From the NCBI GenBank assembly GCA_002355495.1, contig AP017424.1, forward strand, positions 7,877,501 through 7,941,500: a stretch of DNA of 64,000 bases, read 5' to 3'. The position numbers and the translations under genes are program-made. Below the pieces are notes generated by a model. It did no database searches. It was not told the DNA's origin and saw only the letters and a list, made by a program, of their open reading frames with translations. The DNA comes from Streptomyces laurentii. Lineage in GTDB: Bacteria; Actinomycetota; Actinomycetes; Streptomycetales; Streptomycetaceae. Below, piece after piece: positions 8,615 to 17,748 of this stretch (position 1 is its first letter; each line of letters starts with the position of its first letter).

Positions 8615-8688
8615 CGCGGGGTGGAGCAGCTCGGTAGCTCGCTGGGCTCATAACCCAGAGGTCGCAGGTTCAAATCCTGTCCCCGCTA
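8615..8688 (+). tRNA. initiator tRNA-fMet (CAT)
   Basis: A full cloverleaf of 74 bases is present, with anticodon CAT at 8649-8651. The acceptor stem starts CGCGGGG and ends CCCCGCT with an unpaired C1-T72, and the anticodon stem carries three consecutive G-C pairs (GGG/CCC). Both are hallmarks of the initiator. The T-arm GGTTCAAATCC is canonical. CCA is not encoded (CTT follows). The 3' end of a tRNA gene is a common integration site, but no integrase lies next to it here. Confidence 0.97.
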
Positions 8689-8695
8689 CTTTTCC

Positions 8696-8730
8696 AGTGG
8701 CTCCAGACGTTTACCGCGTCTGGAGCCACT
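8696..8730 (+). terminator. terminator of tRNA-fMet
   Basis: A perfect 14-bp inverted repeat (AGTGGCTCCAGACG and its complement) with a 7-base loop, starting eight bases after the tRNA and preceded by a short T run. Confidence 0.75.
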
Positions 8731-9049
8731 GACGTTTCGACCCGATCACGTCGTCTGCGGTGGGCCTCCGGCGGCCGGCGCGGCCGTCAGGGCGGCTACT
8801 CGCCGCCCCGATGGCATTCGTTGGGCAGCTCCCGGGTGGGCCAAAGCACGCAGGATTCGCCGACGCGCCGCCTGGGTCTCGTCGCCATCGAACGCTGGTC
8901 AACCCGCGTCACGCCGAGCAGCCAGAACGGCTTCACCGTGACCTTCCACAACGGCGCCCGCATCTTCGCGCGCGGGCTCTATTCACCTCGTGCCATCGAT
9001 GGTTGCCTGGGAGCATGCCTTGGCGGGCCGAGCGGGGAGGCGAAGGAGT
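8731..9049. other. no confident gene
   Basis: About 320 bases downstream of the tRNA. One frame contains a short protein-like stretch (GFTVTFHNGARIFARGLYS, about 8930-8990) without a convincing start or stop; it may be a relic. Nothing else is supported. Confidence 0.3.
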
Positions 9050-9658
9050 ATGAGCTTACGCAGACCGAAGCGGCACGACGCAGACGAACTCCGGGCGAAG
9101 TTCGTTGCCAACCGGGAGAAGGTCCGGTCGTGGGCGGCGCGTTGGGAATGCCCGGAGGTCGAATGGCCGGCCTTCCTCGAGGTCCCGAGTCCCTGGGCGA
9201 TCACGCCGCAGGAGCACGACCGGTGGTTGGACCGTTACGCACCCTTCATGAATGAGTACCAGTGGTTCCTCGAAGCCCGGCCCGTAGCAGGAGGCGTCAA
9301 CGAGCTCCGGGCTTCGTGGGAGTTCGGCGCAGGCCATGAGTTCGAGCGTCTGACCATTCGCTTTCGGAGCGTCCTCGACCCGAACTACCTGGCCGAGAAA
9401 CTGGCCCTTGGCATTCGCGCGGCCGCTCTCAAGGGCTGGCAGGACGACGATGTCCACGACCTCTACGACTGGCTGCACGAAGGCGTGAACGAGTGTGTGG
9501 GCACCAGCATGGTGCGCGGAAAGTATCGCGTGGGCTTTCTCTTGTGCGAGATGACCTGCGCCGCAGTCAGCCGCACCGAGGTCATCACCGAGGCTCGCAT
9601 CACCCTTACGGATACCTCTCTGGATGGTGCGTCGCTGAATGCCGGTGGCGAGACCTAA
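9050..9658 (+). CDS. hypothetical protein
   Basis: 202 residues from MSLRRPKRHDADELRAKFVA. The ATG at 9050 has a good ribosome site (gcgaaggag) six bases upstream; an in-frame start at 8990 is less likely. The protein is Trp-rich and polar (RWLDRYAPFMNEYQWFLEA, then GWQDDDVHDLYDWLHEGVN), soluble by composition, without signal or membrane segments. I do not recognise a family. Its base composition is slightly less GC-rich than its neighbours, compatible with acquired DNA next to the tRNA. Confidence 0.6.
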   Translation: MSLRRPKRHDADELRAKFVANREKVRSWAARWECPEVEWPAFLEVPSPWAITPQEHDRWLDRYAPFMNEYQWFLEARPVAGGVNELRASWEFGAGHEFERLTIRFRSVLDPNYLAEKLALGIRAAALKGWQDDDVHDLYDWLHEGVNECVGTSMVRGKYRVGFLLCEMTCAAVSRTEVITEARITLTDTSLDGASLNAGGET

Positions 9659-10302
9659 GGGTTGTCCCGGGACTATCCGGTCCCCGGTGAGGCGATGCAC
9701 GGAGGCTGCGTCCGCGCAGCCGGCCGGCGGCGCCCCGGCCGTGCTGACGGCGCCCGTCCTGCTGCCCGGGCCGCTCCCGGTCGCCATCGTCCCTGCTGCA
9801 CGGCCGAAGCACGCCGACAGCGAGGACGACCAAGAGCTCGTCCTCGAGAACCACCCGGCGTGGACCTGGCCTGGGTAGTGCTGCGGGCCGCGAGGGCGCA
9901 GGTGTGCCAGAACGGCGGCGAGGCAGAAGGCGAAGCCGAAGCCGCGGCCCGTCCGTACGGTGCGCCGCGACGCGAGCGATAAGGCAAACGCGCTGGTCAG
10001 GAGAGAACGCCTGGCCATGCAACGTCACGCCTTGGCCAACAACCGGGATGCCGCGTGTGGCGATGGTTGCAAAACTTGTTGTTCTCGCTATGAGGTCCTT
10101 TCTGCGCACCGGGCACCGTCGCCTTCGCAGGTCAGATCGCACATGATCCATGAGCCGACGCGTTGATGGACCGGGTGGCCTCAGTCCGAGCTCGGGCGGC
10201 ACGTCGACCGTGACCGATCTCCGCGACTCGGCCCGCAGGCCTGCAGGCTGTCGTTCCAGCGGCCACGACCGACGCCGTTGTTGTCGGCCTAGGATGCGGA
10301 GC
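9659..10302. other. no confident gene
   Basis: No well-supported coding region. Both strands carry open frames, but their composition is Arg/Pro/Ser-rich as expected from GC-rich shadow frames. One short plus-strand stretch (about 9964-10100) with codons for DGCKTCCSRYE has unusual Cys density and could be a gene relic. Confidence 0.3.
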
Positions 10303-10953
10303 ATGAACAGGACCACGCCGGCACACGGAGACCCCATATCGATGGCGACGCGGCGGACCCGCTGGCAGGAGGCGGGCAACAGCGAGAACTTCGGCAAGCG
10401 GTTCGCCGATCTCGTCTCGGCTGGCGAGGACATCGACGGTGAAGCCCGACTCGCCGACACGCTCCTGCCGCGTGGCGCCCGGGTGCTCGACGCCGGCGCG
10501 GGCATGGGCCGGGTCACCTCGGCACTTCTGCGGCGCGGGCACGAAGTGGTCGCGATCGAGCCCGACGAGACACTGGTCCGGCAGGCCCGGGAGATCTACC
10601 CCGGCCTGCCGATCGAGAAGCGCGACATCCTCGGCCTCGGCCCCGAAGACGGCCCGTTCGACCTGGTCGTCTGCGTCGGCAACGTCATGATCTACCTGGC
10701 CGAGGGCACCGAGATCGAGGCCCTGCGCGCGATGCGCGCCGTGCTCGGCGAGAACGGCCGGATCCTGCTCGGCTTCCACCTCCAGGACCAGCCGTCGCAC
10801 GCCCGCGCCTACACCGCGGCCGAGTTCGAGGCGGATCTCTCGGCGGCCGGACTCCGCGTCGACCTGCGGGCAGGCACCTACCAACTGCACCCCGCGAACG
10901 AGGCCTACGGCGTCTGGGTCCTGAGTCGCGCCCAGAGTGAGGCCGGCAGGTAG
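10303..10953 (+). CDS. class I SAM-dependent methyltransferase
   Basis: About 216 residues. Motif I of the Rossmann methyltransferase fold is visible as VLDAGAGMGRVTSALL, followed by the acidic loop VVAIEPDETLV, motif IV FDLVVCVGNVMIY and a post-motif strand NGRILLGFHLQDQ. The fold donates a methyl group from S-adenosylmethionine; small Streptomyces proteins of this size act on varied small molecules, so the substrate is unknown. The start at 10303 follows gatgcggagc; an alternative is the ATG at 10342 (MATRRTRWQEAGN), which begins closer to the family's conserved part. Confidence 0.8.
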   Translation: MNRTTPAHGDPISMATRRTRWQEAGNSENFGKRFADLVSAGEDIDGEARLADTLLPRGARVLDAGAGMGRVTSALLRRGHEVVAIEPDETLVRQAREIYPGLPIEKRDILGLGPEDGPFDLVVCVGNVMIYLAEGTEIEALRAMRAVLGENGRILLGFHLQDQPSHARAYTAAEFEADLSAAGLRVDLRAGTYQLHPANEAYGVWVLSRAQSEAGR

Positions 10954-11035
10954 ATCCGCAGCTCGCGGGTGGAGGACCCGGGAGCGGAACCTGCCCGGAT
11001 CCGCGGTCGGCGGCGTGCCGACGCTTCTCGGCTGG

Positions 11036-11590
11036 CGGTGCCGCTGCACTTCCACCCGCAGACACCGCTCCAGCCCGTCATCGACGCGTACTACTCCGAC
11101 CTCCCGGGCCCCATGGGGCCCTTGCTGGCCGGAGCCGGGCTCGGTTGGTATGACGACCTCGGCGTCCAGTACCTGCGCATGATCTTCTCGGGGGTCTTCG
11201 ACCGGTTCCCCGGCCTGCAGGTGATCGCCGGACACTGGGGCGAAGTCGTGCTGTTCTATCTCGATCACACCGGCTTCTTCGCCGAGTCGGGCGGCCTGCG
11301 ACAGCCCCTGGCGGACTACTTCAAGCACTTCCGGGTGGCCGGCAGCGCAACCAACAGCCCCCGTTACCTGCGCTGGACCGCCGAGGTGATGGGCACCGAC
11401 CGAATGCTGTACTCCGCCGACTGCCCCTTCACCTACGGCTTCCGCCCCGGAGGCTTCCCTACGTCGACACCAGCAACGGTGCCGCCCGTACCTTCTTGGA
11501 GAACTCGCCCTTCACCGACGAGCAGAAGGCCGACATCGGCCACCGCAATTGGGAACGCCAGAAATCTGCGTCGCGAGGGTCGGTGAGTCA
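11036..11590 (+). pseudogene. amidohydrolase (amidohydrolase_2 type), truncated and frameshifted
   Basis: The frame LAVPLHFHPQTPLQPVID through GLQVIAGHWGEVVLFYLDH and GTDRMLYSADCPFTYGFRPG matches the C-terminal two thirds of TIM-barrel amidohydrolases related to 2-amino-3-carboxymuconate semialdehyde decarboxylase; the conserved His in 'GHWGE' and Asp in 'SADCPF' are present. The N-terminal metal-binding HxH region is missing. A frame change near 11455 is needed to reach the family-like end (NSPFTDEQKADIGHRNWER). Both defects point to an inactive gene. Confidence 0.65.
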
Positions 11591-12265
11591 TCCGATCAGA
11601 CGCTCGGCACCTGCTTGGAAGGCGCGGGGCAGTGAGGTCTCCTCACCCATGACAAGCCTGAGCGCGTCGACGTCATGGCTGGCGTGATCGGTGTCGCACC
11701 AGCAAGCCAGCTGGTTCGCCGGCAACGTCCCTGACACCCGTACGAGTGACCCTCGGGAAGAACTGCCCGTAGACCGGCTCCACCGCGGCCTCGTGGCATG
11801 TGTACCCGTTCCGGTTGGTGTGCTTTCCCCTGCCGGACCTGCGGATTGCAGATTCCCTGCAGATTCCCTGCAGGTCTTCTTCCCAGGATGGTGTCTGCCG
11901 CGGATGGTTCGACCGGGCAGTGAACCGGCGCGGCCGATTCGATCCATGCCCGGCGATGGTCCCGGCCAGTCGGCCGACGGAAGGAAAGCCCCGATGCGAG
12001 CACTTCTCACCCGCTCCCGCGCGGGCTGACATGGCGCCAGCAACACCGCCTTGGATGCCTGGGCCTGTTCGGTCCTGACCGAATCCAGTCGATCGGTCGC
12101 GTCGTTGGCGAAATCCTGGTGCCTGGCCCGACGCCGGACAGCTTCTCGGGGGCGTCGGCCATGGTCCAGCGGCACTGCCACGCCACGCCGCCCGGCGTCC
12201 GGCCGACCCTGTCCGACCGTGCGACGCGTACGTCCCCCGCACACCTCACACATGGAGGAACGCTC
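11591..12265. other. gene-poor stretch with an 11-bp tandem repeat
   Basis: No confident gene. The 11-base unit GCAGATTCCCT occurs twice head to tail at 11848-11869, followed by GCAGG. On the minus strand a short protein-like tail (PANQLACWCDTDHASHDVDA) ends at the stop at 11588; it has no credible start and may be the 3' relic of a gene. Confidence 0.35.
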
Positions 12266-12412
12266 ATGACCGAGCCCGTGGATACCCCGCCCTACCCGGT
12301 GGGCGGCGCGGGGATCTTCGATGTCGACCCTGACCAGGGCGGCGTCAGCCAGAACCCCGATGACGCGGTGACAGGAGACATCCAGGCCCTCCCCGAAGAC
12401 GTGGAGTTCTGA
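12266..12412 (+). CDS. 48-residue acidic protein upstream of cell-wall hydrolase
   Basis: The start has a strong ribosome site (ggaggaacgctc). The product is Asp/Glu/Pro-rich with no Cys, no signal peptide and no membrane segment (for example GIFDVDPDQGGVSQNPDDA). Its stop is one base before the ATG of the CHAP/peptidoglycan-binding protein at 12414, so the two are translationally linked. I do not know a family. The tight coupling suggests a chaperone, immunity or secretion partner of the hydrolase, which is inference. Confidence 0.55.
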   Translation: MTEPVDTPPYPVGGAGIFDVDPDQGGVSQNPDDAVTGDIQALPEDVEF

Positions 12413-12413
12413 C

Positions 12414-13418
12414 ATGGGCAACGTCCAAGGAATGCTCGCCACCGCCCGCTCGCTGCTGGGTACCACCGAGAAACCGCCCGGCTCCAACCGCAACGCGATC
12501 ACCAAGTGGTACGGCTTCACCGGCCCATGGTGCGACATGGCCGTCAGCTACGTGGCCGCCCACTCCGACAACCTCTCCGCGATAGGCGGCAAGTACGCTC
12601 TCACTACCGCCCACGCCCGCGCCTTCCAGAAGAAGGGCCGCTGGCACTACGGCATCGGCGGGATCCGGCCCGGCGACATCGTGTTCTTCGACTGGTCCGG
12701 CTCCCGTTCCATCGGCGCCATCGACCACGTCGGGATCGTCGAGGCGGTGCACGCCAACCGCACCATCACCACCCTGGAGGGCAACACCTCCAACGCCTTC
12801 CTCCGCAGACGGCGCAGCTCCGCCTGCGTCGTGGGCTACGGCCGTCCCGCGTACCAGGCGGGCAGCGCACCGATGCCCTCCGGCGACGGCATCCTGCGGG
12901 TGGGTTCGAAGGGCAAGGCCGTCAGCACCCTCCAGAAGAACCTGAACACCATGCAGCAGGCCGGGCTCACCGTGGACGGCGAGTTCGGGCCGGCCACACA
13001 GAAGGCGGTCAAGGTCTTCCAGACCAACCATCACCTGCTGGCGGACGGCGAGTTCGGACCTCAGTCCGCAGCGATGATGAAGGCCGCCCTGGCCGGCAAG
13101 ACGGCGCCGATCCGGCCCCGGGCTCTCATCGCCGCGGCCGGCGCACTGGAGGTCGACGGCATGTTCGGACCGGCCACCTGTGCGGCGCTCCAGCGCGTGC
13201 TCAACAGCCGGGAGAAGGCGGGACTGGAGGTGGACGGAGCCTTCGGACCGCTCACCATCACCGCTTTCCAGAAGTTCCTGAAGGTGACGGCGGACGGCAT
13301 CGTGGGCCCCAAGACGGTCACCGCGCTCCAGAACCACCTGGCCGTGCCGACCAGCGGTGATTGGGACGCGGCGACCAACCGCGCGCTCCAGAAAGCCTTG
13401 AACGCGGGCTCCTTCTGA
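12414..13418 (+). CDS. CHAP amidase/peptidase with three peptidoglycan-binding repeats
   Basis: 334 residues. The N-terminal ~140 residues are a CHAP (NlpC/P60-like) catalytic domain: GPWCDMAVSYVAAHSD holds the nucleophile Cys (about residue 40) and IDHVGIVEAVHANRTI the catalytic His (about residue 104). The C-terminal part has repeated PG_binding_1 motifs (LTVDGEFGPATQKAVKVFQ, LEVDGMFGPATCAALQ, LEVDGAFGPLTITAFQ), each with the DGxFGPxT signature. It should cut peptide bonds in peptidoglycan. There is no N-terminal signal peptide, as in phage endolysins or effectors of contractile injection systems. It is coupled to the small ORF at 12266 and followed by a terminator. Confidence 0.8.
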   Translation: MGNVQGMLATARSLLGTTEKPPGSNRNAITKWYGFTGPWCDMAVSYVAAHSDNLSAIGGKYALTTAHARAFQKKGRWHYGIGGIRPGDIVFFDWSGSRSIGAIDHVGIVEAVHANRTITTLEGNTSNAFLRRRRSSACVVGYGRPAYQAGSAPMPSGDGILRVGSKGKAVSTLQKNLNTMQQAGLTVDGEFGPATQKAVKVFQTNHHLLADGEFGPQSAAMMKAALAGKTAPIRPRALIAAAGALEVDGMFGPATCAALQRVLNSREKAGLEVDGAFGPLTITAFQKFLKVTADGIVGPKTVTALQNHLAVPTSGDWDAATNRALQKALNAGSF

Positions 13419-13428
13419 CCAGCTGACA

Positions 13429-13470
13429 GCCGGACCGGGAGACTCCACGGGGGCGTTCTCCCGGTCCGGC
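13429..13470 (+). terminator. stem-loop terminator after CHAP hydrolase
   Basis: Perfect 14-bp arms GCCGGACCGGGAGA / TCTCCCGGTCCGGC with a 14-base loop, 11 bases past the stop codon. Confidence 0.7.
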
Positions 13471-13518
13471 GCCCGGCTCCCCGCACCCACCCGTCGTCAC
13501 GGACCAGGAGCACGACAG

Positions 13519-14412
13519 ATGGACACCTCTTCCGACACCTCCAGTGCCGCCGCGGCGGCAACCTACAAGGTGGCGATCACCGAGCAGCGCACGGGGCGGA
13601 TCCTGCTCTTCGACCGGACCGCCCAGTGGACCGACGCCAACGTCCAGTGGAGCTTCAGCACGGGCAACGCGCCCGGCTGGGACCACCCGTTCGAGATCCG
13701 CTTCCGAGACACCCAGCGTTACGGCACGATCGCGCTGATGACCTTCGGCAGCCCTGGCGAGGGCCGGGCCGCGATCGTCAACGTGACCAGCAAAGCGCAC
13801 CTCACCCGCGCCGACGTGATGTGGTCCGCGCGCATCACCAGCTATCCGCACTCGGTCGAGCGCGTGCCCGGGACCGGCACCGTCGTGGTCGCCGGGGCAC
13901 GGGACCGGCTGCACGTCTTCGGGCCGTCCAGCAGTGACCCGGCCACTCTGAAGGAGGTGCAGACCCTGGACTTCACCAAGGCGCACGCCGTGCTGTGGGA
14001 CGACCAGAACGGGCTGCTCTGGGTGACCGGCGGCACCGTCGTCCGCAGTTACCGGGTCACCGGAACCATGCGTGCCGCCCGGCTGGTCAAACAAGGGACC
14101 GACATCACCATCGCCGGCAACGGCCACGACCTCCAGCCCGACTACAGCCGACCCGGCACCCTGCTGGTCTCCGACAGCCACCACGTCTACTCCCTCGACA
14201 AGAAGACCCGCGCGCTCAGCACGCTGGTCAAGCTGTCGTACCCGAAGTCCTACGTACGCCACGCGAACGGGCAGAGCATGTGGACCACCGACCCCGACAT
14301 GGAGGACTCCCTCTGGGGCGGACCCACCGTGTACTTCTCCGCGGGAGGTGACCGCACCCGCGCCGGCGCCCAGATCTACAAAGCCCGCCTGTACACAGCC
14401 CAGTTCCACTGA
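13519..14412 (+). CDS. DUF6528-type beta-propeller-like protein
   Basis: 297 residues. The N-terminal motif VAITEQRTGRILLFDR followed by WTDANVQWSFSTG is typical of DUF6528 proteins of Streptomyces. Repeated blade-like segments (RVPGTGTVVVAGARDRLHVF, HAVLWDDQNGLLWVTGGTVV, RPGTLLVSDSHHVYSLDKKT) suggest a small propeller. There is no signal peptide. Function is unknown; related proteins occur near cell-surface or carbohydrate genes. The start has a ribosome site (caggag). It lies downstream of the CHAP hydrolase but is separated by a terminator. Confidence 0.6.
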   Translation: MDTSSDTSSAAAAATYKVAITEQRTGRILLFDRTAQWTDANVQWSFSTGNAPGWDHPFEIRFRDTQRYGTIALMTFGSPGEGRAAIVNVTSKAHLTRADVMWSARITSYPHSVERVPGTGTVVVAGARDRLHVFGPSSSDPATLKEVQTLDFTKAHAVLWDDQNGLLWVTGGTVVRSYRVTGTMRAARLVKQGTDITIAGNGHDLQPDYSRPGTLLVSDSHHVYSLDKKTRALSTLVKLSYPKSYVRHANGQSMWTTDPDMEDSLWGGPTVYFSAGGDRTRAGAQIYKARLYTAQFH

Positions 14413-14808
14413 CACCGGGCGGTCGAGGCGGGGGCGTAGGCGAGGCGGAAGTGCCCGACCGGTTCGGCGCCGGTGCGCACGGGCCGGGCAGTTCGGTCCA
14501 CGCCGAGCCCGGCTTGCGTACGGCGGGGGTGGGACGCTGAGGGCCCTGGCGAGTCGGGGCACGAGGCGGAAGCGGGCGGTGCGGTACTGGATGGCCACCC
14601 TGTTCTTGCCGGTCCGGCAGGGGAGCCCGCGGGGGCGGCGCAGGTGGACATCGGGCAGTCGTGCGATTCCACGCGCTTGAAGTCGTCGCTCGCAAGCCTG
14701 GACTGTTTCATGAGCGATCACCCAGGAAACAGTCAGCTGCCTGTCGGTGGGATCGTGTTCGTCGATGGCACCCCGCCTCGGGCGGCCAGGTGTGCCGCCG
14801 GGTGGCGT
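14413..14808. other. no confident gene
   Basis: Intergenic stretch between convergent genes. Open frames here are GC shadows. A short minus-strand frame starting MKQSRLASDDFKRVESHD (14711) reads like a protein for about 20 residues and then becomes Pro/Ser-rich, so it is at most a relic. Confidence 0.3.
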
Positions 14809-15807
14809 TCAGTCGGCCACCAGGGCTGCGCCCAGCGGTGTGTGCTCGTAGCGGACGGCCCGGCCGGTGCGGGTGCGGGTGACCAGGCCGGCATCGCGCA
14901 GCACCGCCAGATGGCTGCCGACGGTGCCTAGGCTCAGGCCGAGTTGGGCGACCAGCTGCGTCGTCGTCGCAGGCACGTCCAGCGCGCGCAGCACGTCCGC
15001 GCGGCGCGGGCCGACCAGCCGGCTCAGGGCCTCGCCGCCCGGTGGACGCGCCACTGGGCCGAGCAGGTCCGCGGTGCCCCGGGCGGGATAGACCAGGGCG
15101 TAGGGCCAGGGCGGCTCGACGTAGCTGATCAGAGTGCCGAACACCGTCGGCATCAGCAACAGGCCCTTGCCCGCCAGCCGGTGTCGGTCCCACTCGGTAC
15201 GCGAGCCCGTGCGCACCTCGATGGTCCCGGCCTGGCCCTCGGAGCGCCAGTTCACCCGCGGGTCGAGATCGGACAGCGCTGCCGCCCAGCCGTACATCGC
15301 CAGGTGCCCGGCGCGGCGGACGAGGTCGCGCTCCAGTACCGCCCGCAGCCGCGGCCAGTCCGGCTCGATCAGCGCCTGCCAGCTCGCTTCGAGTGCGTCG
15401 GCGAGCTGAGTGACCACGTCCGGCGCGTCGAGGATGCGCCGCACGTAGCGTGGCGGCGTCCGCAGTCCCTCCAGGTTACGGGCCAGTTCCAGGCGTGCGC
15501 GGCGCAGGGGCGTGGCACGGACGGCGGCCAGCTCGGCGGCGAAGTCGCCACCGGAGCCAGACGGCGGCGGATGGATGAAGTCGGCGTTGTAGGCGCCGTG
15601 GCGGAACAGCGCCGTCAGCGCCCCGACCGCGGGCACCTCCCGACGCGGTTGCTCGTACCGGGGAGCGATGCGCTCGGCCCACGGCCGGAGCGGGCCGGCG
15701 GCCTGCAGGCCGGCCGCGACGCGCAGCGCCCGCATCGCCTCGCCCAGCGGCGAGATCGCATAGCGGGTACGCGCCACGTCGGCGGATCCCACCTCGATGG
15801 CCGGCAT
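14809..15807 (-). CDS. ArsR-like helix-turn-helix regulator (DUF5937 type)
   Basis: 332 residues. The C-terminal ~75 residues form an ArsR-type winged helix: RRADVLRALDVPATTTQLVA, then LSLGTVGSHLAVLRDAGLV as recognition helix and TRTRTGRAVRYEHTPLG as wing. The N-terminal ~240 residues match the large ligand-sensing region usual in Streptomyces regulators annotated DUF5937. It is divergent from the MFS exporter at 15867, with start codons about 60 bases apart, so it probably controls that transporter. No operator could be singled out in the short spacer. Confidence 0.75.
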   Translation of the reverse strand: MPAIEVGSADVARTRYAISPLGEAMRALRVAAGLQAAGPLRPWAERIAPRYEQPRREVPAVGALTALFRHGAYNADFIHPPPSGSGGDFAAELAAVRATPLRRARLELARNLEGLRTPPRYVRRILDAPDVVTQLADALEASWQALIEPDWPRLRAVLERDLVRRAGHLAMYGWAAALSDLDPRVNWRSEGQAGTIEVRTGSRTEWDRHRLAGKGLLLMPTVFGTLISYVEPPWPYALVYPARGTADLLGPVARPPGGEALSRLVGPRRADVLRALDVPATTTQLVAQLGLSLGTVGSHLAVLRDAGLVTRTRTGRAVRYEHTPLGAALVAD

Positions 15808-15866
15808 GTTTTGCCTCCAGGCGAAAGCATAGTCACCGCGGCTGGGCTGCCGTGATGCTGTCGGCC

Positions 15867-17070
15867 ATGACGACTACGCCCGTCGCGGCACGCCCGGCCA
15901 CCTACCGCGAGGTATTCGCTGTGGGCCAGTTCCGCGTGCTGTTCGGCAGCTACACGCTCTTCCTGATCGGCGAGACGGTGCGGATGCTCGCACTGTCCGT
16001 GATGGTCTACACGGCAACCGGGTCGCCGCTGATGTCGGCGCTGGCGTATGCGGCAGGCTTCCTGCCCTATGCCCTGGGCGGCACACTGCTGCTGGCTTTC
16101 GCCGACCGTTGGCCTCCGCGCACCGTCATGGTCGGCTACGAGGTGCTGCGCACCGCGGTCAGCGCCGTGCTCGCCGCCGGTCTCCTGCCGGTACCGGCTG
16201 CTGGCGCTTGTGTTCGTCACGGGTGTGCCCAGCGCCGTCGCCTCCGCTTCGCGCACCGCCCTCCTGCCCGACCTGCTGGACGGCGACCGCTACGTGCTCG
16301 GCCGTGCCGTCTTCTCCATGGCGGCCGGCGGCACGCAGGTGCTCGGCTTCGCCGCCGGCGGCATGCTGATCGCCGCTGTCGGCGCGCCGGGCGCGCTCTG
16401 GATCACCGCCGCGACCTGCCTGGCCTCGGCAGGCCTGCTGCGACTGCGCCTGTCCCACCACCCACGCTGCCGCAGCGGTGCCTCGGCCGGCATCAGCGAG
16501 ACCTGGCAGGTGAACCGGGCGCTGCTGCGCCGGCCTGCGGTCCGGGCGCTGCTGCTGGCGCAATGGCTGGCACCGGCGCTGATGGTCGGCGCCGAAGGCG
16601 TGCTGGTCCCGTACGCGGCGCAGGTCGGCGCGCCTGACGCGGCCGGTCCGCTGTTCGCAGCGGTCGCTGCCGGGATGTTCGCCGGCAACCTGATCGTCGG
16701 CCGCCTGGTACGCCCTGTGAGCCGGGAGCGGCTGGCCCGCCCCCTGGCGCTTGCGCTGGGATTGCCGCTGCTGGGGTTCGCGCTGCACCCCGCACCGGGA
16801 TACGCCGCCATCCTGCTGGCGGTATCCGGTTTCGGCGTCGCCTACCGGCTCGCACTGGCCCGCAGGTTCCTCGACGCGGTGCCCGAGACACAGCGTGGTC
16901 AGGCATTCGGCCTGCTGCTGACCGGAACGATGACGCTGCAGGGCCTGGCCGCCGCAGCCGGGGGTGCGCTGGGCGAAATCGCGGCGCCGGCGCTGGTCGT
17001 CACACTGGCCGGCGCGGCCTCGGCCATTGCCGCCCTGATGTCCTGGCGAACGCTGTCGCCCACACCCTGA
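15867..17070 (+). pseudogene. MFS transporter, frameshifted
   Basis: The N-terminal part (YREVFAVGQFRVLFGSYTLF and GGTLLLAFADRWPPRTVMVG) has MFS helices 1-4 with the conserved loop DRWPPR. After GLLPV near 16195 the family-like sequence continues only in the next frame (RLLALVFVTGVPSAVASASR to the stop at 17070), covering helices 5-12. One extra base, or two lost, explains it; the site is not a homopolymer. Either the exporter is dead or the base call is wrong. It is divergent from the DUF5937/ArsR regulator, an arrangement usual for drug efflux. Confidence 0.75.
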
Positions 17071-17129
17071 AAGCCCTTCACCACTTTGTCGTGGCCGGCC
17101 GGCGGCATTCGCCGGGCTGCGGGGGAGGG

Positions 17130-17290
17130 GCACGGCAGCGGCCGGCCCAAGTTCGGGGCGCTTGCTCATGACCAGTCGGAAGGTGCCGTACGGGTTGACG
17201 TGGGACCGGAACAGCGCGGTCAGGCCGCGCCGGTCCTCCTCGCTCAGCTTCATCGCCCATGCAGGTTCGGCTCCCAGGACAGGGAAACGG
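17130..17290 (-). mobile_element. possible Tn3-like transposase 3' relic
   Basis: The minus-strand frame gives EPAWAMKLSEEDRRGLTALF followed by HVNPYGTFRLVMSKRPEL, which resembles the C-terminal end of actinomycete Tn3-family transposases ('RxLTxLFWxHVxPYGxFxLdM'). An in-frame stop lies just upstream and nothing else of a transposon is present. Assignment rests on memory of the motif only. Confidence 0.3.
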
Positions 17291-17652
17291 AGCTTGTCCG
17301 GCTACCCGCGACCTACCGTGCGGCCGGTGCCTGAGCCAGGACTCCGGGGCCGACATCCGCGGCACGTCATCGAGTGGCTGCGCCGCACCGGCGGCGTCAC
17401 CGGCTCCAAGTCCCTGACGGTGCTGGGGTCGTGGACCAGGAGAAGACGAAAGACCGATGAAGGGCGGCCGGCGAAGGGAGGCCGCCGACGGGTCGGCAAT
17501 CGGCCGAGGCCGACGAGCGCGGTGATGCCCGGCTTCCCCTGCTTCCTCCACCGGCCGGACCGACAGTCACACCGCGCCAGGCACGGATCGTCCGCAGGCC
17601 ATCGATGCCGGGCACGGGTCCCGGTAAACATCCCCAATGGTAGGTGCAGCAT

Positions 17653-17681
17653 TCCTGCGGATCATGTAATGATCCGCAGGA
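17653..17681. promoter_or_regulatory. 29-bp inverted repeat upstream of SARP gene
   Basis: Perfect 13-bp arms (TCCTGCGGATCAT / ATGATCCGCAGGA) with a GTA centre, ending 67 bases before the SARP start at 17749. A second short repeat (CCGGACG / CGTCCGG) lies at 17682-17700. It could be an operator for a dimeric repressor or a terminator for upstream transcription. Confidence 0.5.
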
Positions 17682-17748
17682 CCGGACGCCTGACGTCCGG
17701 CGTCTATGCGACGGGGGTCGCGTAGCCGCGAGCGCAGAAGGCAGGTCC

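Noticed and set aside
8615..9049. Possible integrated element at tRNA-fMet
   Set aside because: tRNA 3' ends often serve as attachment sites, but I find no integrase, no second copy of the tRNA 3' end in the window and no clear element boundary.
11848..11869. CRISPR-like repeat
   Set aside because: Only two adjacent 11-base copies with no spacers; a simple tandem duplication.
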